The notes beneath the pieces are model-generated. The model worked only from the letters and a program-made list of their open reading frames with translations, did no database searches and was not told where the DNA came from. Below are positions 1-8,464 of a DNA stretch of 18,843 nt, in pieces. The stretch lies in assembly GCA_947426265.1 (NCBI GenBank), contig CANEDJ010000029.1, forward strand, positions 1 through 18,843, read 5' to 3'. Position numbers and translations under genes: made by a program. Within the stretch, counting starts at the first letter, position 1. The number at the start of each line of letters is the position of its first letter. This DNA is from MGBC102946 sp022793145 (GTDB lineage Bacteria > Bacillota_I > Bacilli_A > RF39 > UBA660).

Positions 1-7
1 TTGTCAT
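1..7 (-). CDS. 5' end of an unidentified gene running off the left edge
   Basis: On the minus strand an AGAGGTGAG ribosome site is followed five bases later by ATG ACA, after which the window ends. Only the first codons are visible, so no product can be named. The ribosome site lies within a short CTCAC/GTGAG inverted repeat (about 11-33). Being just downstream of spoIID, a sporulation gene such as spoIIID would fit B. subtilis gene order, but nothing in the sequence proves it. Confidence 0.35.
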
Positions 8-54
8 TTTTCTCACCTCTATTTTAAGTGTGAGCAAAAATAAAATTTTTTATA

Positions 55-981
55 CTATTTTTTTAAATTTTTAATAACAGTTCCTTGATAATAATGTTTT
101 AAGATTTGATCATATTGATAACCTTCCTTTGCCATTCCATTCGCACCATATTGACTCATTCCTACACCATGTCCATATCCTTTTGTTGTGATATGTACAG
201 AAGCAGAATTTTGAACAATTGTAAAAAAGGTTGATTTTAAATTTAATTTTGAAAAAACACTTCCAGCGTCCATTATTACACCATTAATAGAAAGTTTTTT
301 TACCCTACCACTAGATGTAGAATTTAAAATTTTTATATTTAATTGCTCTTGATATGGCAAACCTAATTTTTGATAAAATTCTTTTAATTCAAAATCATAC
401 TCAACCTGATAAACAGGTGAAACTTTTTCATCCCATTTTGATTCAACACTTACCAAATAAGGAAGCTGTTTTGAAAAAACCTCTCCACTATTTTCAGTAA
501 CCCCTACAGAAGTAGAGAAAAAGAAAGCTTCAATTACTTTATCATCATAAGCAACATATTCCCCTTTTGTGTCGTTCACAACTTTTTTTATTTTATTATT
601 TCGCTCTTCAAATTTATCTTTCCATTTTTCTTTTCTCTCTTCTTCATTTATATACACTTGATTACTTACAGTATCCACAACGTCAAAATCATTTTTTGCT
701 TCCATCTTTTTCAATACATATGTCCTCGCTGCTACTGCTTGGGCTTTCAGAGCTTCTTCTTCAAAATTTATTGGCATTTCACCAGATAATACACCAGCAA
801 CATATTCTTCTAATGGAACTTCTTCAATAATATTCTTCTCTTCTCGCTTTACTTTCACATAAGTATTTTTACCATATTCAAAAAACAAATTATTCTCATT
901 CTCTTTTAAAAATAAAGTTAAAACCAAATAAGGTAAAAAAAGTAACAAAAGAGTAATAACCGTTATTTTCATTAATTTCAT
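55..981 (-). CDS. spoIID: Stage II sporulation protein D (SpoIID), peptidoglycan lytic transglycosylase
   Basis: A 308-residue protein with an N-terminal membrane anchor (about residues 5-25), the family size and layout. The SpoIID signature EEYVAGVLSGEMP is at residues 58-70; the glutamate of GEMP (residue 68) corresponds to the catalytic glutamate known in the family. It continues into ALKAQAVAARTYVL and ends with HGVGMSQYGANGMA near residue 271. SpoIID cleaves glycan strands during engulfment of the forespore, together with SpoIIM and SpoIIP. An AAAGGA ribosome site lies eight bases before the ATG. The gene follows the serine hydrolase terminator, so it probably has its own promoter; I could not pick one out with confidence. 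In B. subtilis the ywzB-to-spoIID neighbourhood is similar, here shortened. Identification is firm. Confidence 0.95.
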   Translation of the reverse strand: MKLMKITVITLLLLFLPYLVLTLFLKENENNLFFEYGKNTYVKVKREEKNIIEEVPLEEYVAGVLSGEMPINFEEEALKAQAVAARTYVLKKMEAKNDFDVVDTVSNQVYINEEERKEKWKDKFEERNNKIKKVVNDTKGEYVAYDDKVIEAFFFSTSVGVTENSGEVFSKQLPYLVSVESKWDEKVSPVYQVEYDFELKEFYQKLGLPYQEQLNIKILNSTSSGRVKKLSINGVIMDAGSVFSKLNLKSTFFTIVQNSASVHITTKGYGHGVGMSQYGANGMAKEGYQYDQILKHYYQGTVIKNLKK

Positions 982-1056
982 AGTATCATTCCTTTGTACT
1001 TATTTTATTATCTTTCTATTTCTTTTAGTATATACAAATTTCTCAAACTTTTTGTC

Positions 1057-1080
1057 GAAAAAAAGAGCTATTTCGCTCTT
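1057..1080 (-). terminator. Rho-independent terminator of the serine hydrolase gene
   Basis: In the minus-strand transcript AAGAGC and GCTCTT form a 6-bp stem around GAAATA, followed by a run of T. The stop codon of the hydrolase gene lies in the loop, so the last codons also encode the hairpin. Confidence 0.8.
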
Positions 1081-2330
1081 ACCATAATTTTCACATTCTC
1101 ATTTTTTTGAATTGCTTCATAATATCGATTTACTAAATATGCTTTCAAAGTTATTTTAGTTAACATAGTTTGATATATTGTTAATGCTTTGAGATATCCC
1201 TCTGGTTTTTTCGGTTCCCCTTCTTTAATCGAATTTACAAGTATAGAATTATGAATTCTATTAATAGGGTCAAATACTGCAACAGAGCCAGTAAATCCTT
1301 GGTGTGCAAAACTACCTGTTGCGTATTCATTTGGCACAAAAGTTTGATCTAGTCCTAATGGATGCTTTTGATAAATTCCAGCATACCCTTTGTTATTTTG
1401 TTTCGCATTTGGATAAATAATCGTCCCTGCTAACTTTGAATAATTTACATTTTGAACTTGAAAAAGATTACTCGCTAGATGTTTTAATCCTTCAGAAGTA
1501 GCAAATAACCCCGCTGATCCTACAGCTCCCCCTAATAAACGAGCTTTAGGATCATGAACCAAACCTTCAGAATTTCCATTTCCTGCTATTTGATATTTCT
1601 TCCTATCTGGGTGAAACATTGTTTCTTCTAATCCCCAAGGGAGCAATAAATATTCATTCATAATTTCTTCAAAAGTTATAAATCTTCCTAATTTTTCACT
1701 TACTACTTTTTCTAGAACCTTAGATAATACAATAAATCCAAAATCCGTATAATTATTATAAGAGAAATCAGTATCTGAAACATAAACTGTTTCTAAAATC
1801 TTTAAAGCTTCCTCTTCTGTTCTTCCATCAGTTACGCATCCATCTGTTTTAATTGTTCCAGACATTTTTAAAACTTGCTCTACTGTATAATCCCCAAGAG
1901 AATCAAATCTAGAATCCAAATCTTTTATCTTATCTTCTCCTCTTAGAAAACCTTTTTCTATCAAAGAAAATGTTAACACAAATGTATATAGTTTTGTAAT
2001 AGATGCCAAATCAAAAACAGTTTTTTCATCTATTTCTACTTGTCCCTCATAATTTGTAGTGCCTCCAAATATAGTAATCGAATATGTCCCATCTAAATTA
2101 GGCAGATAAATGCAACTAGAAAGACCGCTTATAACACGATTTGTTAAATGAATAAATTTACTTGAATTTTCTATTAAATCTTTCGTTACAACTTCTAAAG
2201 TCTCATGAACCCCATAATCCTTTTTTATAACTTTTCTTACTTCTTCTTTCATTCTCTTCATTTCTTCTCTATCAAAGGTAGAACCATTTTTCATAAGAGT
2301 TTGTAATATATTATTTAATTTTTCCTCCAT
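1068..2330 (-). CDS. Serine hydrolase, beta-lactamase class C / penicillin-binding-protein-like
   Basis: A 420-residue protein of the beta-lactamase (Pfam Beta-lactamase) fold. The nucleophile motif SITK is at residues 110-113 (LASITKLY), the YxN motif is YNN at 191-193, and the third motif appears as HQGFTGS at 343-349, the H-x-G type seen in EstB-like esterases and D-aminopeptidase relatives rather than KTG. There is no signal peptide; the first ~60 residues are charged and helical, so a cytoplasmic place is likely, which is unusual for an enzyme of cell-wall peptides. Start chosen at ATG 2330, with GGGTGA seven bases upstream. It follows the DUF1146 gene by 12 bases, so it is probably in the rpiB operon. 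Substrate unknown; an esterase or a peptidase on D-Ala peptides are both possible. Confidence 0.85.
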   Translation of the reverse strand: MEEKLNNILQTLMKNGSTFDREEMKRMKEEVRKVIKKDYGVHETLEVVTKDLIENSSKFIHLTNRVISGLSSCIYLPNLDGTYSITIFGGTTNYEGQVEIDEKTVFDLASITKLYTFVLTFSLIEKGFLRGEDKIKDLDSRFDSLGDYTVEQVLKMSGTIKTDGCVTDGRTEEEALKILETVYVSDTDFSYNNYTDFGFIVLSKVLEKVVSEKLGRFITFEEIMNEYLLLPWGLEETMFHPDRKKYQIAGNGNSEGLVHDPKARLLGGAVGSAGLFATSEGLKHLASNLFQVQNVNYSKLAGTIIYPNAKQNNKGYAGIYQKHPLGLDQTFVPNEYATGSFAHQGFTGSVAVFDPINRIHNSILVNSIKEGEPKKPEGYLKALTIYQTMLTKITLKAYLVNRYYEAIQKNENVKIMVRAK

Positions 2331-2342
2331 AAAAATTTCACC

Positions 2343-2540
2343 CTATATAAATCTTGAATATGAAAAAAAATCATATAAAAAATTAACTATTAAATAAGAC
2401 AATCCCATACTAAGCAGAAAATACAATAATCTTGCTTGGTAATGTCTGTTTTTCTTAAACACTCCATTTATATTCAGACTATCAAGCGCCCAAATAGATA
2501 GAGGTACAACTATTATATATAATATTGTTTTAGTTGTCAT
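2343..2540 (-). CDS. DUF1146 / YwzB-like small membrane protein
   Basis: A 65-residue protein with two membrane segments (about residues 6-20 and 40-58) separated by a basic loop. The stretch PLSIWALDSLN, then FKKNRHYQARLLYFLLS and NFLYDFF, match the DUF1146 family as I remember it (B. subtilis YwzB, encoded after the ATP synthase genes). Function unknown. I chose the ATG at 2540, not the one at 2552, because GAGGA lies five bases before it; it overlaps the end of rpiB by 11 bases, indicating coupled translation. Confidence 0.8.
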   Translation of the reverse strand: MTTKTILYIIVVPLSIWALDSLNINGVFKKNRHYQARLLYFLLSMGLSYLIVNFLYDFFSYSRFI

Positions 2541-2976
2541 AGTATTCCTCATAATCTCTTATTTTATTTATTCTTCTAAGATGCCTTTCTCCTAAAAATC
2601 CTGTACATAAAAATACATTTATAATTTCTTCCATTTCATGAATAGACATCTTAGAACTTAAAGCTAATACATTAGCATTATTATGTTCTCTAGACAGTTT
2701 TGCTTCTTCTATAGAGCACACTTTGGCACACCTTACACCTCTTACTTTATTACAAGCAATGCTCATTCCAATACCAGTTCCACAAAGTAAAATTCCATAA
2801 TCTATAATTTTTTTAGAAACGGCTTCCCCTACTTTAAAGGCATATTCTGGATAATCAACCATTGTATCATCGTTGGTTCCATAGTCGAAAACTTCATACC
2901 CATTTTGATTTAAATATTTTATTAATTCCTCTTTCACTTTTACTCCATGATGATCTGTTGCTATTGCTATTTTCAT
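2530..2976 (-). CDS. rpiB: Ribose-5-phosphate isomerase B (RpiB/LacAB family)
   Basis: A 148-residue protein of normal family length. It starts MKIAIATDHHG (His 9 and His 10 at the phosphate/sugar site) and carries the catalytic cysteine in LLCGTGIGMS (Cys 65), followed by ACNKVRGVRCA and SREHNNANVLALS, all standard for RpiB. It interconverts ribose 5-phosphate and ribulose 5-phosphate in the pentose phosphate pathway, in the cytoplasm. An AGGAAGG ribosome site lies six bases before ATG. It overlaps the DUF1146 gene. The decayed ORF just upstream ends 12 bases before, so rpiB may once have been its downstream partner. A LacA/LacB role is less likely as no second subunit is present. Confidence 0.95.
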   Translation of the reverse strand: MKIAIATDHHGVKVKEELIKYLNQNGYEVFDYGTNDDTMVDYPEYAFKVGEAVSKKIIDYGILLCGTGIGMSIACNKVRGVRCAKVCSIEEAKLSREHNNANVLALSSKMSIHEMEEIINVFLCTGFLGERHLRRINKIRDYEEYYDN

Positions 2977-2988
2977 TTTTATCCCTTC

Positions 2989-3534
2989 CTATTCTCTATA
3001 ATATTGTTTTAATGTTTTTACAAGTTCTGCCCCTTTTTCACTAAGAGACAGATTATGATTAGAAGCTTCTACCATAATTTTTGAGTTGCTAAATCATCTA
3101 TTTTTCTTATTTCTTCTCTAGATATAAAAGGATCATCTTCAAAATAATAAATTCAAATTGGAACCCAACATCGAAAAATTCCTCCAAAGCCCATCTTCTA
3201 GAACGTAAAAATAAATCCACTAATAATAATTAGTCTCCTAAACTTCTTGCCAGTAATATTTCCATCTGCTCATGTTAATACTTTTTTGAAATTATTTCTA
3301 GAATTTCTTGTCTTTCTAATCCTATCGTACTACCAAATTCAAGAGATATAAAAATCAAATTTTCAACATTTGGATGCCTACTTACAATCACACCAAGATT
3401 ACTATCCATTGATAAATTAAATATACTTGATGATAACTAATAAAATCGATTCTTTCCATAATAAAATTCCTAATACCATCTTTTCCCATTTTAGAAAGAA
3501 ACAGATGCTCACTTCTCAAAGGTACTACTGACAT
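2989..3534 (-). pseudogene. Decayed gene upstream of rpiB, product not recognised
   Basis: The minus strand shows protein-like segments interrupted by frameshifts and stops. It starts at ATG 3534 with MSVVPLRSEHLFLSKMGKDG, stays open about 45 codons, then shifts frame. The next segment reads VIVSRHPNVENLIFI then SLEFGSTIGLERQEILEII, and the C-terminal part reads EDDPFISREEIRKIDDLA then, after a further shift, VEASNHNLSLSEKGAELVK and ends LKQYYRE-stop at 2989. These pieces are too coherent to be chance but need at least three repairs. I do not recognise the family. It occupies the whole gap between rpiB and the fem operon promoter. Confidence 0.65.
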
Positions 3535-3617
3535 TCATGGTATATAAATCTTTTCCACTTTCTTGCTCCTACTTTTATTATAACAGCATTTTGTCAAAAA
3601 AACTATATGTTTATCAA

Positions 3618-3646
3618 TTGACTATCTATGCATTTCTGTTTATACT
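3618..3646 (+). promoter_or_regulatory. Sigma-A-type promoter of the fem operon
   Basis: TTGACT at 3618-3623 and TATACT at 3641-3646, with exactly 17 bases between, 23 bases before the first fem ATG. This is near consensus and is the only promoter visible for the three-gene operon. Confidence 0.85.
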
Positions 3647-3669
3647 AATAATAGAAAGTGTGTGAAATT

Positions 3670-4893
3670 ATGAAACTATATGAATTAACAGAACAAGAAT
3701 TTAGAGAATTTTTAAATACACATCCTTTAAAAAGTTTTTTACAAACACCTGAAATTGCTAAAATAAAAGAGAAAGAAGGATGGAAAAAGTATTATGTTGG
3801 CTTAAAAGAAAATGGAAAAATTTTATGTGCTACTATGATGCTATCAGCTGGAAACTTTTTTGGGAAAAAAGTATTTTATGCTCCTAGAGGAGTTTTAATC
3901 GATTTCGAAAATCAGGACCTTTTAAAAACATTTTTTATAAAGTTAAAAGAATTCATAAAGCTTCATAATGGTTACGTTTTTCGAATGGATCCTTATTATA
4001 GTTTCATTGAACGTGATATTGATGGGAACATGAAAGATAATGGATTTAACCATACCAATACTTTAAGATATTTAGAAAAACTTGGCTTTCACAAAGTAAA
4101 ATATTCTGAACAAATGGAATGGTTATTTGCACTCGATATTGAAAATAAATCTATAGAAGAAATTAGAAAAGGATTCAAGGCCAATACTAGAAATATTTTA
4201 AACAAAGTGTTAAAATCTAATATTAAGGTTCGTGAACTTGACTATGAGGAATTAAACCTATTTAAAAAATTAACAGAGGAAACAAGTAAAAGAAAAGACT
4301 TCCAAGATAGGTCTTTATCTTATTATCAAAATATGTATCAAACTTTTAAACCACTTAATCAAATAAAAGTTTTAATTGCAGAAATTCATTTTCCAGAATA
4401 TATAAAAAATTTAGAACAAGAAAAAATAACCATTTCTTCAAAATTAGAAACACTTTCTAATGCAAAAGCAAATGATGGAAAAAGAAAAGAACTTCAGGTT
4501 TCTTTAAATAGCATTACAAAAAAATTAGAAGACGCCATCAAAATTCAAAAAGAAGTTGGAGACAATTTAATTCTTTCAGGTGCTATGTTTATGCTGTTTG
4601 GAGATGAAGTTATCTATTTATTTAGTGGAAATTATAAAAAATATATGAATTTTAATGCTCAATATTTAATTCAATGGGAAATGATAAACTATGCAGTCAA
4701 AAATCATTATAAGCGTTATAACTTTTATGGAATTACTGGAAACTTTGATAAAAATAACAAAGACTATGGAATGTATGAATTTAAAAAAGGATTTAATGGT
4801 TATGTAATACAATTAATTGGTGAATTGCAACTTCCAATCACCTATCACTATAAATTGCATCATCTTTTATCATTTATCCGAAAAACCAAATAG
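3670..4893 (+). CDS. FemA/FemX/MurM-family peptidoglycan aminoacyltransferase, copy 1
   Basis: A 407-residue protein of the FemABX family, which moves amino acids from aminoacyl-tRNA to the peptide stem of lipid II to build interpeptide bridges at the inner face of the membrane. Seen: the N-terminal GNAT-like half (FLQTPEIAKIKEKEGWKKYY, then APRGVLIDFEN), a charged coiled-coil insert at about residues 235-285 like the helical arm of Fem proteins, and the C-terminal block YKKYMNFNAQYLIQWEMINY, RYNFYGITGNF and FKKGFNG. I chose ATG 3670; a GTG at 3658 is in frame, but the paralogue next door begins at the matching ATG. Added residue and position in the bridge cannot be read from sequence. It is followed after 17 bases by a close paralogue. 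Confidence 0.9.
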   Translation: MKLYELTEQEFREFLNTHPLKSFLQTPEIAKIKEKEGWKKYYVGLKENGKILCATMMLSAGNFFGKKVFYAPRGVLIDFENQDLLKTFFIKLKEFIKLHNGYVFRMDPYYSFIERDIDGNMKDNGFNHTNTLRYLEKLGFHKVKYSEQMEWLFALDIENKSIEEIRKGFKANTRNILNKVLKSNIKVRELDYEELNLFKKLTEETSKRKDFQDRSLSYYQNMYQTFKPLNQIKVLIAEIHFPEYIKNLEQEKITISSKLETLSNAKANDGKRKELQVSLNSITKKLEDAIKIQKEVGDNLILSGAMFMLFGDEVIYLFSGNYKKYMNFNAQYLIQWEMINYAVKNHYKRYNFYGITGNFDKNNKDYGMYEFKKGFNGYVIQLIGELQLPITYHYKLHHLLSFIRKTK

Positions 4894-4910
4894 AAAAGAG
4901 TGTGAAATGT

Positions 4911-6143
4911 ATGAAATTTTGTCAATTAAAAGAGCAAGAATTTAGAGAATTTTTAAATAACCATCCTCAAAAAACATTTTTACAAACGCCTGAAATTGCT
5001 CAAATAAGAGAAAAAAGTGGATGGAAAAAATATTATGTTGGTGTAAAGGAAAATGATACTATTATATGTGCTACTATGATGTTATCTGCTGGAAACTTTT
5101 TTAGAAAAAAAGTATTTTATGCACCTAGAGGGGTCTTAATTGATTATGAAAATGAAACTCTTTTAATTTTCTTTTTTAAAGAATTAAAAAAGTTTATCAA
5201 AAAAAATCAAGGTTATGTATTTAAGATGGATCCTTATGTTGAATTAATTGAACGCAATGTCGACGGGAATATCATAGAAAACGGATTTAATCATACTAAT
5301 ATTGTTACTCACTTACAAAATATTGGCTTTTTAAAAACTAAATCTGAACAAGCTAATCTAATGTTCGTCCTTGATATCAATGGGAAATCATATGAGGATC
5401 TAAAGAAAGACTTTAGATCAAGCACAAGAAATATGCTGAATAAAGTTTTAAAATCAAATATTAAAATACGCGAATTAGAGTATGATGAACTGCATTTGTT
5501 TAAGAAGCTAACAGAAGAAACAAGTGAAAGAAAGCATTTTGGAGACAAATCTTTATCCTATTATCAAAGCATGTATCAACTTTTCAAACCCCTAAATCTA
5601 ATTAAATATCTAATTGCAGAGTTGCCTATAGAAGAGTATATTGCTCATTTAGAAGAAGAAAAGAATTCTATTCTAAATAAATTAAATTTGCCTATAGAAG
5701 AACGAGCTAACAGTAAAAAAATTAAAGAGTATGAAACCTCTTTAACAAACATTGAAAAAAAATCAAAAGAAATCAAAAAAATACAATCAGAGGAAGGAAA
5801 TATATTAATTCTCTCTAGTGGAATGTTCTTACTTTATGGAGATGAAATTATTTATTTATGTAGTGGAAATTACAAAAAATACATGAATTTTAATGCTCAA
5901 TATTTGATTCAATGGGAAATGATAAACTATGCAGTTAATCACAATTATAAGCGATACAATTTTTATGGAATTACAGAATTCAAAGATAAACATCATAAAG
6001 ATTATGGAATGTATGACTTTAAAAAGGGTTTCAATGGGCGAGTTGTTGAATTGATTGGGGGATTTGAACTTCCTATTACAAAACATTATTATTTACATAA
6101 ACTTTTATCTTCAATTAAAAATATTGGAAAGGGTAATCATTAA
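4911..6143 (+). CDS. FemA/FemX/MurM-family peptidoglycan aminoacyltransferase, copy 2
   Basis: A 410-residue close paralogue of the preceding gene; most positions match by eye, e.g. the N-terminal EQEFREFLN, the APRGVLIDYEN segment and the C-terminal YKKYMNFNAQYLIQWEMINY. The coiled-coil insert (about 235-290) is the most diverged part, with its own charged heptads (YIAHLEEEKNSILNKL). Start at ATG 4911, ten bases after AAAAGAG; the in-frame GTG at 4902 has no room for a ribosome site. Like its neighbour it should add residues to lipid II from aminoacyl-tRNA. Retention of two close copies suggests successive additions to one bridge, as FemA and FemB do in S. aureus, but a recent redundant duplication is also possible. 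Confidence 0.9.
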   Translation: MKFCQLKEQEFREFLNNHPQKTFLQTPEIAQIREKSGWKKYYVGVKENDTIICATMMLSAGNFFRKKVFYAPRGVLIDYENETLLIFFFKELKKFIKKNQGYVFKMDPYVELIERNVDGNIIENGFNHTNIVTHLQNIGFLKTKSEQANLMFVLDINGKSYEDLKKDFRSSTRNMLNKVLKSNIKIRELEYDELHLFKKLTEETSERKHFGDKSLSYYQSMYQLFKPLNLIKYLIAELPIEEYIAHLEEEKNSILNKLNLPIEERANSKKIKEYETSLTNIEKKSKEIKKIQSEEGNILILSSGMFLLYGDEIIYLCSGNYKKYMNFNAQYLIQWEMINYAVNHNYKRYNFYGITEFKDKHHKDYGMYDFKKGFNGRVVELIGGFELPITKHYYLHKLLSSIKNIGKGNH

Positions 6144-7369
6144 TGGAACAGTATACATTTATAGAAAATATTGAAATTAAAGAATATCAATCATTTATAA
6201 TAAACTCCGAAGTTGTTTCCTTCATGCAAGATTTTAATTGGGCCTCTGTAAAAAAAGATTGGAAATCCTTTCGTTTAGGGTTATATCATAACAAGAAATT
6301 AGTAGCTGTAGGGTTGTTACTAATAAAAAAAATTATAAAAGGTATTTACATTGGATATTTACCTAGAGGTTTTGTTGGAGATTTATCAGATGAAAAAATA
6401 GTAAACAACTTTACAGAAGGACTAAAAAAAGTAGCCAAAGAAAATCATTGTTATATGATTAAAATAGACCCTAATTTTTGCTTTCAAGAAACAAGTATCT
6501 CTGAAATCAAAAAAAACGAAAAAACAGATATTCCCATTATACTTTCTAAAAATAGTGAACAATATCATAAAACTTTATTAGCTCATCATTATAAACATAA
6601 AGGCTATCCTAAAGAATTATCTAAAACTTTTCAGCCGAGATTTCATATGATGGTTCCACTTATTGACAAAGATTTCGAACACTTTACTGAAGAAGAATTC
6701 ATAAAGTCATACAAAAGAAAGATACGAGATCGAATTGGCAATTATCACACCAAACGTGGAGTATTTTTTGAACACACCACAGATAAAAAATATTTAAATG
6801 ATTTTATGAATATTATTAAAGAAACTGAAAAAAGACAAGATATCCATCTTAGAAATAAAGAATATTTTGAAATTATTATGAATAAGTTTCATGAAAAAGC
6901 AGTTTTATTTTTTGGCAAAGTAAATTTACACACTTATTTAAATTTTTTAGAAAACAATAATGGAAAACATGAAGAGATTCAACTAATAAAAAAGTTAATC
7001 GCATCTGGAAAAGATATTATGACGCTATCTGCTGCTTTTGTAATTATGCCAACTAATCAATCCGGCATCAGAATTTCAGAATATTTATATGCAGGAAATC
7101 AATTATTAGCCAATAAACTCCAAGTCTCTTTAGGATTAGTATTTGAAATTTGTAAATATTCTATAGAGCAAAACTGTTCTTATTGTAATTTAGGTGGTGT
7201 TGATGGGAATTTGAATGACCACTTATCTATATTTAAATCAACATTCAATCCTATTGTAATGGAATTCGCTGGGGAATATGATTTACCTATAAAAAAATAT
7301 CTTTATTATCCAATTGAGATCTTTCTTCCTGTTCTAAAAAAAATTTACAAAATTTTCATAAAAAAATGA
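6143..7369 (+). CDS. FemA/FemX/MurM-family aminoacyltransferase, divergent copy 3
   Basis: A 408-residue protein sharing the overall FemABX plan but only distantly related to the two genes before it. The N-terminal FMQDFNWASVKKDWKSFRLG and IGYLPRGFVGDL match the SxxWAxVK and PRG positions of the family; the helical insert (about 265-290) is short; and the C-terminal part has ISEYLYAGNQLLANKLQ, NLGGVDGNLND and FKSTFNP instead of the usual FK-x-GF. Its ATG shares a base with the TAA of the preceding gene (TAATG) and GAAAGGG lies upstream, so it is translationally coupled. It may perform the first addition to lipid II (FemX/MurM-like) while the pair extends the bridge; this is inference. Its TGA lies in the terminator stem. 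Confidence 0.88.
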   Translation: MEQYTFIENIEIKEYQSFIINSEVVSFMQDFNWASVKKDWKSFRLGLYHNKKLVAVGLLLIKKIIKGIYIGYLPRGFVGDLSDEKIVNNFTEGLKKVAKENHCYMIKIDPNFCFQETSISEIKKNEKTDIPIILSKNSEQYHKTLLAHHYKHKGYPKELSKTFQPRFHMMVPLIDKDFEHFTEEEFIKSYKRKIRDRIGNYHTKRGVFFEHTTDKKYLNDFMNIIKETEKRQDIHLRNKEYFEIIMNKFHEKAVLFFGKVNLHTYLNFLENNNGKHEEIQLIKKLIASGKDIMTLSAAFVIMPTNQSGIRISEYLYAGNQLLANKLQVSLGLVFEICKYSIEQNCSYCNLGGVDGNLNDHLSIFKSTFNPIVMEFAGEYDLPIKKYLYYPIEIFLPVLKKIYKIFIKK

Positions 7370-7394
7370 AACATTCTCTTGAGGTTTCATTTTT
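7362..7394. terminator. Bidirectional terminator between fem operon and spoIIR
   Basis: AAAAATGAAAC and GTTTCATTTTT form an 11-bp inverted repeat around ATTCTCTTGAG. Run of A on one side and of T on the other lets it act for both the plus-strand fem operon and the minus-strand spoIIR transcript. Confidence 0.85.
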
Positions 7395-7434
7395 ATTATC
7401 AAATTTTATTAAGCAATTTATTGTATAAAAACAT

Positions 7435-7956
7435 TTACATAAATTTTTCTATAACTTCTGCTACAAAAGACTTATATTCAACTTCAGTGCTCTCTTCTGC
7501 CTCGATTAAGCAAAGCGGAGGAAATAAGACACACCACCAATTATCTCCTTCCCCTTTTCCTAATGTAATCAAAAGAGACTCATACATTCCAGCATCGTAT
7601 GTAACTCCTTTATATTGTTTTTCAGGAAAATAGTTTTGACCGAAATGTACTTGATACGTCAGTGGATATTTTTCAACTGTTAATAATTGTTTTACTTTTG
7701 TTTCAATGTTTGGTAGTTCTAATATTATCTTTTCTCTCGCTTCTTTACTTCCTTTTGTATCCTTTAAAAGAGCGTACATTTCTTTTTGTACCAAATCTCT
7801 TACTTTTCCTTTTATCAACTGGTCATAGTCACTATTACTATTTGCCAAAACTCTTAGTCTTATCGCATCATCTGGTATTAATTTTTCAGCACTCACGTGT
7901 CCTACAATAATATAAAATAATAAAATCATTATAATCAAAGTTATAGTCTTTTTCAT
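7435..7956 (-). CDS. spoIIR: Stage II sporulation protein R (SpoIIR), forespore signal
   Basis: A 173-residue secreted protein: a hydrophobic signal segment at residues 4-22, then IPDDAIRLRVLANSNSDYDQ, LKGKVRD-like KGKVRDLV, and the C-terminal hallmark GEGDNWWCVLFPPLC, all diagnostic of SpoIIR. In B. subtilis SpoIIR is made in the forespore under sigma-F, exported to the intermembrane space, and triggers SpoIIGA to process pro-sigma-E in the mother cell. The ATG follows directly after a terminator hairpin, and its ribosome site GAGGGG (7967-7972) lies inside that structure, so its expression deserves notice. With SpoIID it supports a sporulating or recently sporulating ancestor. Confidence 0.95.
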   Translation of the reverse strand: MKKTITLIIMILLFYIIVGHVSAEKLIPDDAIRLRVLANSNSDYDQLIKGKVRDLVQKEMYALLKDTKGSKEAREKIILELPNIETKVKQLLTVEKYPLTYQVHFGQNYFPEKQYKGVTYDAGMYESLLITLGKGEGDNWWCVLFPPLCLIEAEESTEVEYKSFVAEVIEKFM

Positions 7957-7991
7957 AAAAAATCGTCCCCTCTATTTCTTTTTGGACGATT
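7957..7991 (-). terminator. Terminator of the dnaB-rlmH operon overlapping the spoIIR ribosome site
   Basis: On the minus strand AATCGTCC (7991-7984) pairs with GGACGATT (7968-7961), an 8-bp stem with a 15-base loop, followed by six T that abut the spoIIR ATG. The ribosome site GAGGGG spans the loop and the first bases of the 3' arm. There is no room for a promoter between hairpin and ATG. Confidence 0.8.
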
Positions 7992-8008
7992 TCACTTCAT
8001 TTTATTCA

Positions 8009-8464
8009 TTATTTATGATAACTTTCATTATTTTTTATTTTGTAAGCTCGATACAATTGTTCTAATAAAAGAACTCTAAACAACTGATGTGGAAATGTTA
8101 ACTTTGAAAATGACAACAAATAGTTAGCTCGATCTTTAATATCTTGATGCAGACCATATGATCCACCAATTACAAAAACTAAATTTGATGATGATAAGAA
8201 AATAGAATTGATCATTTGACTAAAGTCTAAAGATGATGTTTCTTTTCCTTCAATTGCTAGTGCTATCACATAATCTTTGGTTTCTATATGCTTCATTAAT
8301 GCTTCTTTCTCTTGAGCTAATATTGTAGGAATATGATTGCCTTCTACATCGGCTACTTCAACAATATTAAGTTTGGTATATTTAGACAATCTTTTTTGAT
8401 ACTCAGCTAGCGCATCTTTCCAATATTGCTCTTTTATTTTACCAACACACAAAATCTTAATCAT
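8009..8464 (-). CDS. rlmH: 23S rRNA pseudouridine-1915 N3-methyltransferase RlmH
   Basis: A 151-residue SPOUT-class methyltransferase. The SAM-binding knot is visible as LVFVIGGSYGLHQDIK (residues 95-110), and the C-terminus LEQLYRAYKIKNNESYHK is the highly conserved RlmH tail that contacts the ribosome. It methylates the modified base in helix 69 of 23S rRNA on assembled 70S ribosomes, using SAM. Length is standard. It overlaps walJ by four bases (ATGA), the usual gene order in Bacilli (walJ ... rlmH). Confidence 0.96.
   Translation of the reverse strand: MIKILCVGKIKEQYWKDALAEYQKRLSKYTKLNIVEVADVEGNHIPTILAQEKEALMKHIETKDYVIALAIEGKETSSLDFSQMINSIFLSSSNLVFVIGGSYGLHQDIKDRANYLLSFSKLTFPHQLFRVLLLEQLYRAYKIKNNESYHK

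Noticed and set aside
567..830. Plus-strand ORF within spoIID
   Set aside because: Shadow of the minus-strand gene; low-complexity Leu/Phe protein without ribosome site. The same holds for plus-strand ORFs at 2862, 7662, 9087, 11119, 12650 and 16059.
3658..3669. GTG start for the first fem gene
   Set aside because: The ATG at 3670 matches the start of the paralogue and lies at a better distance from the promoter and purine-rich site.
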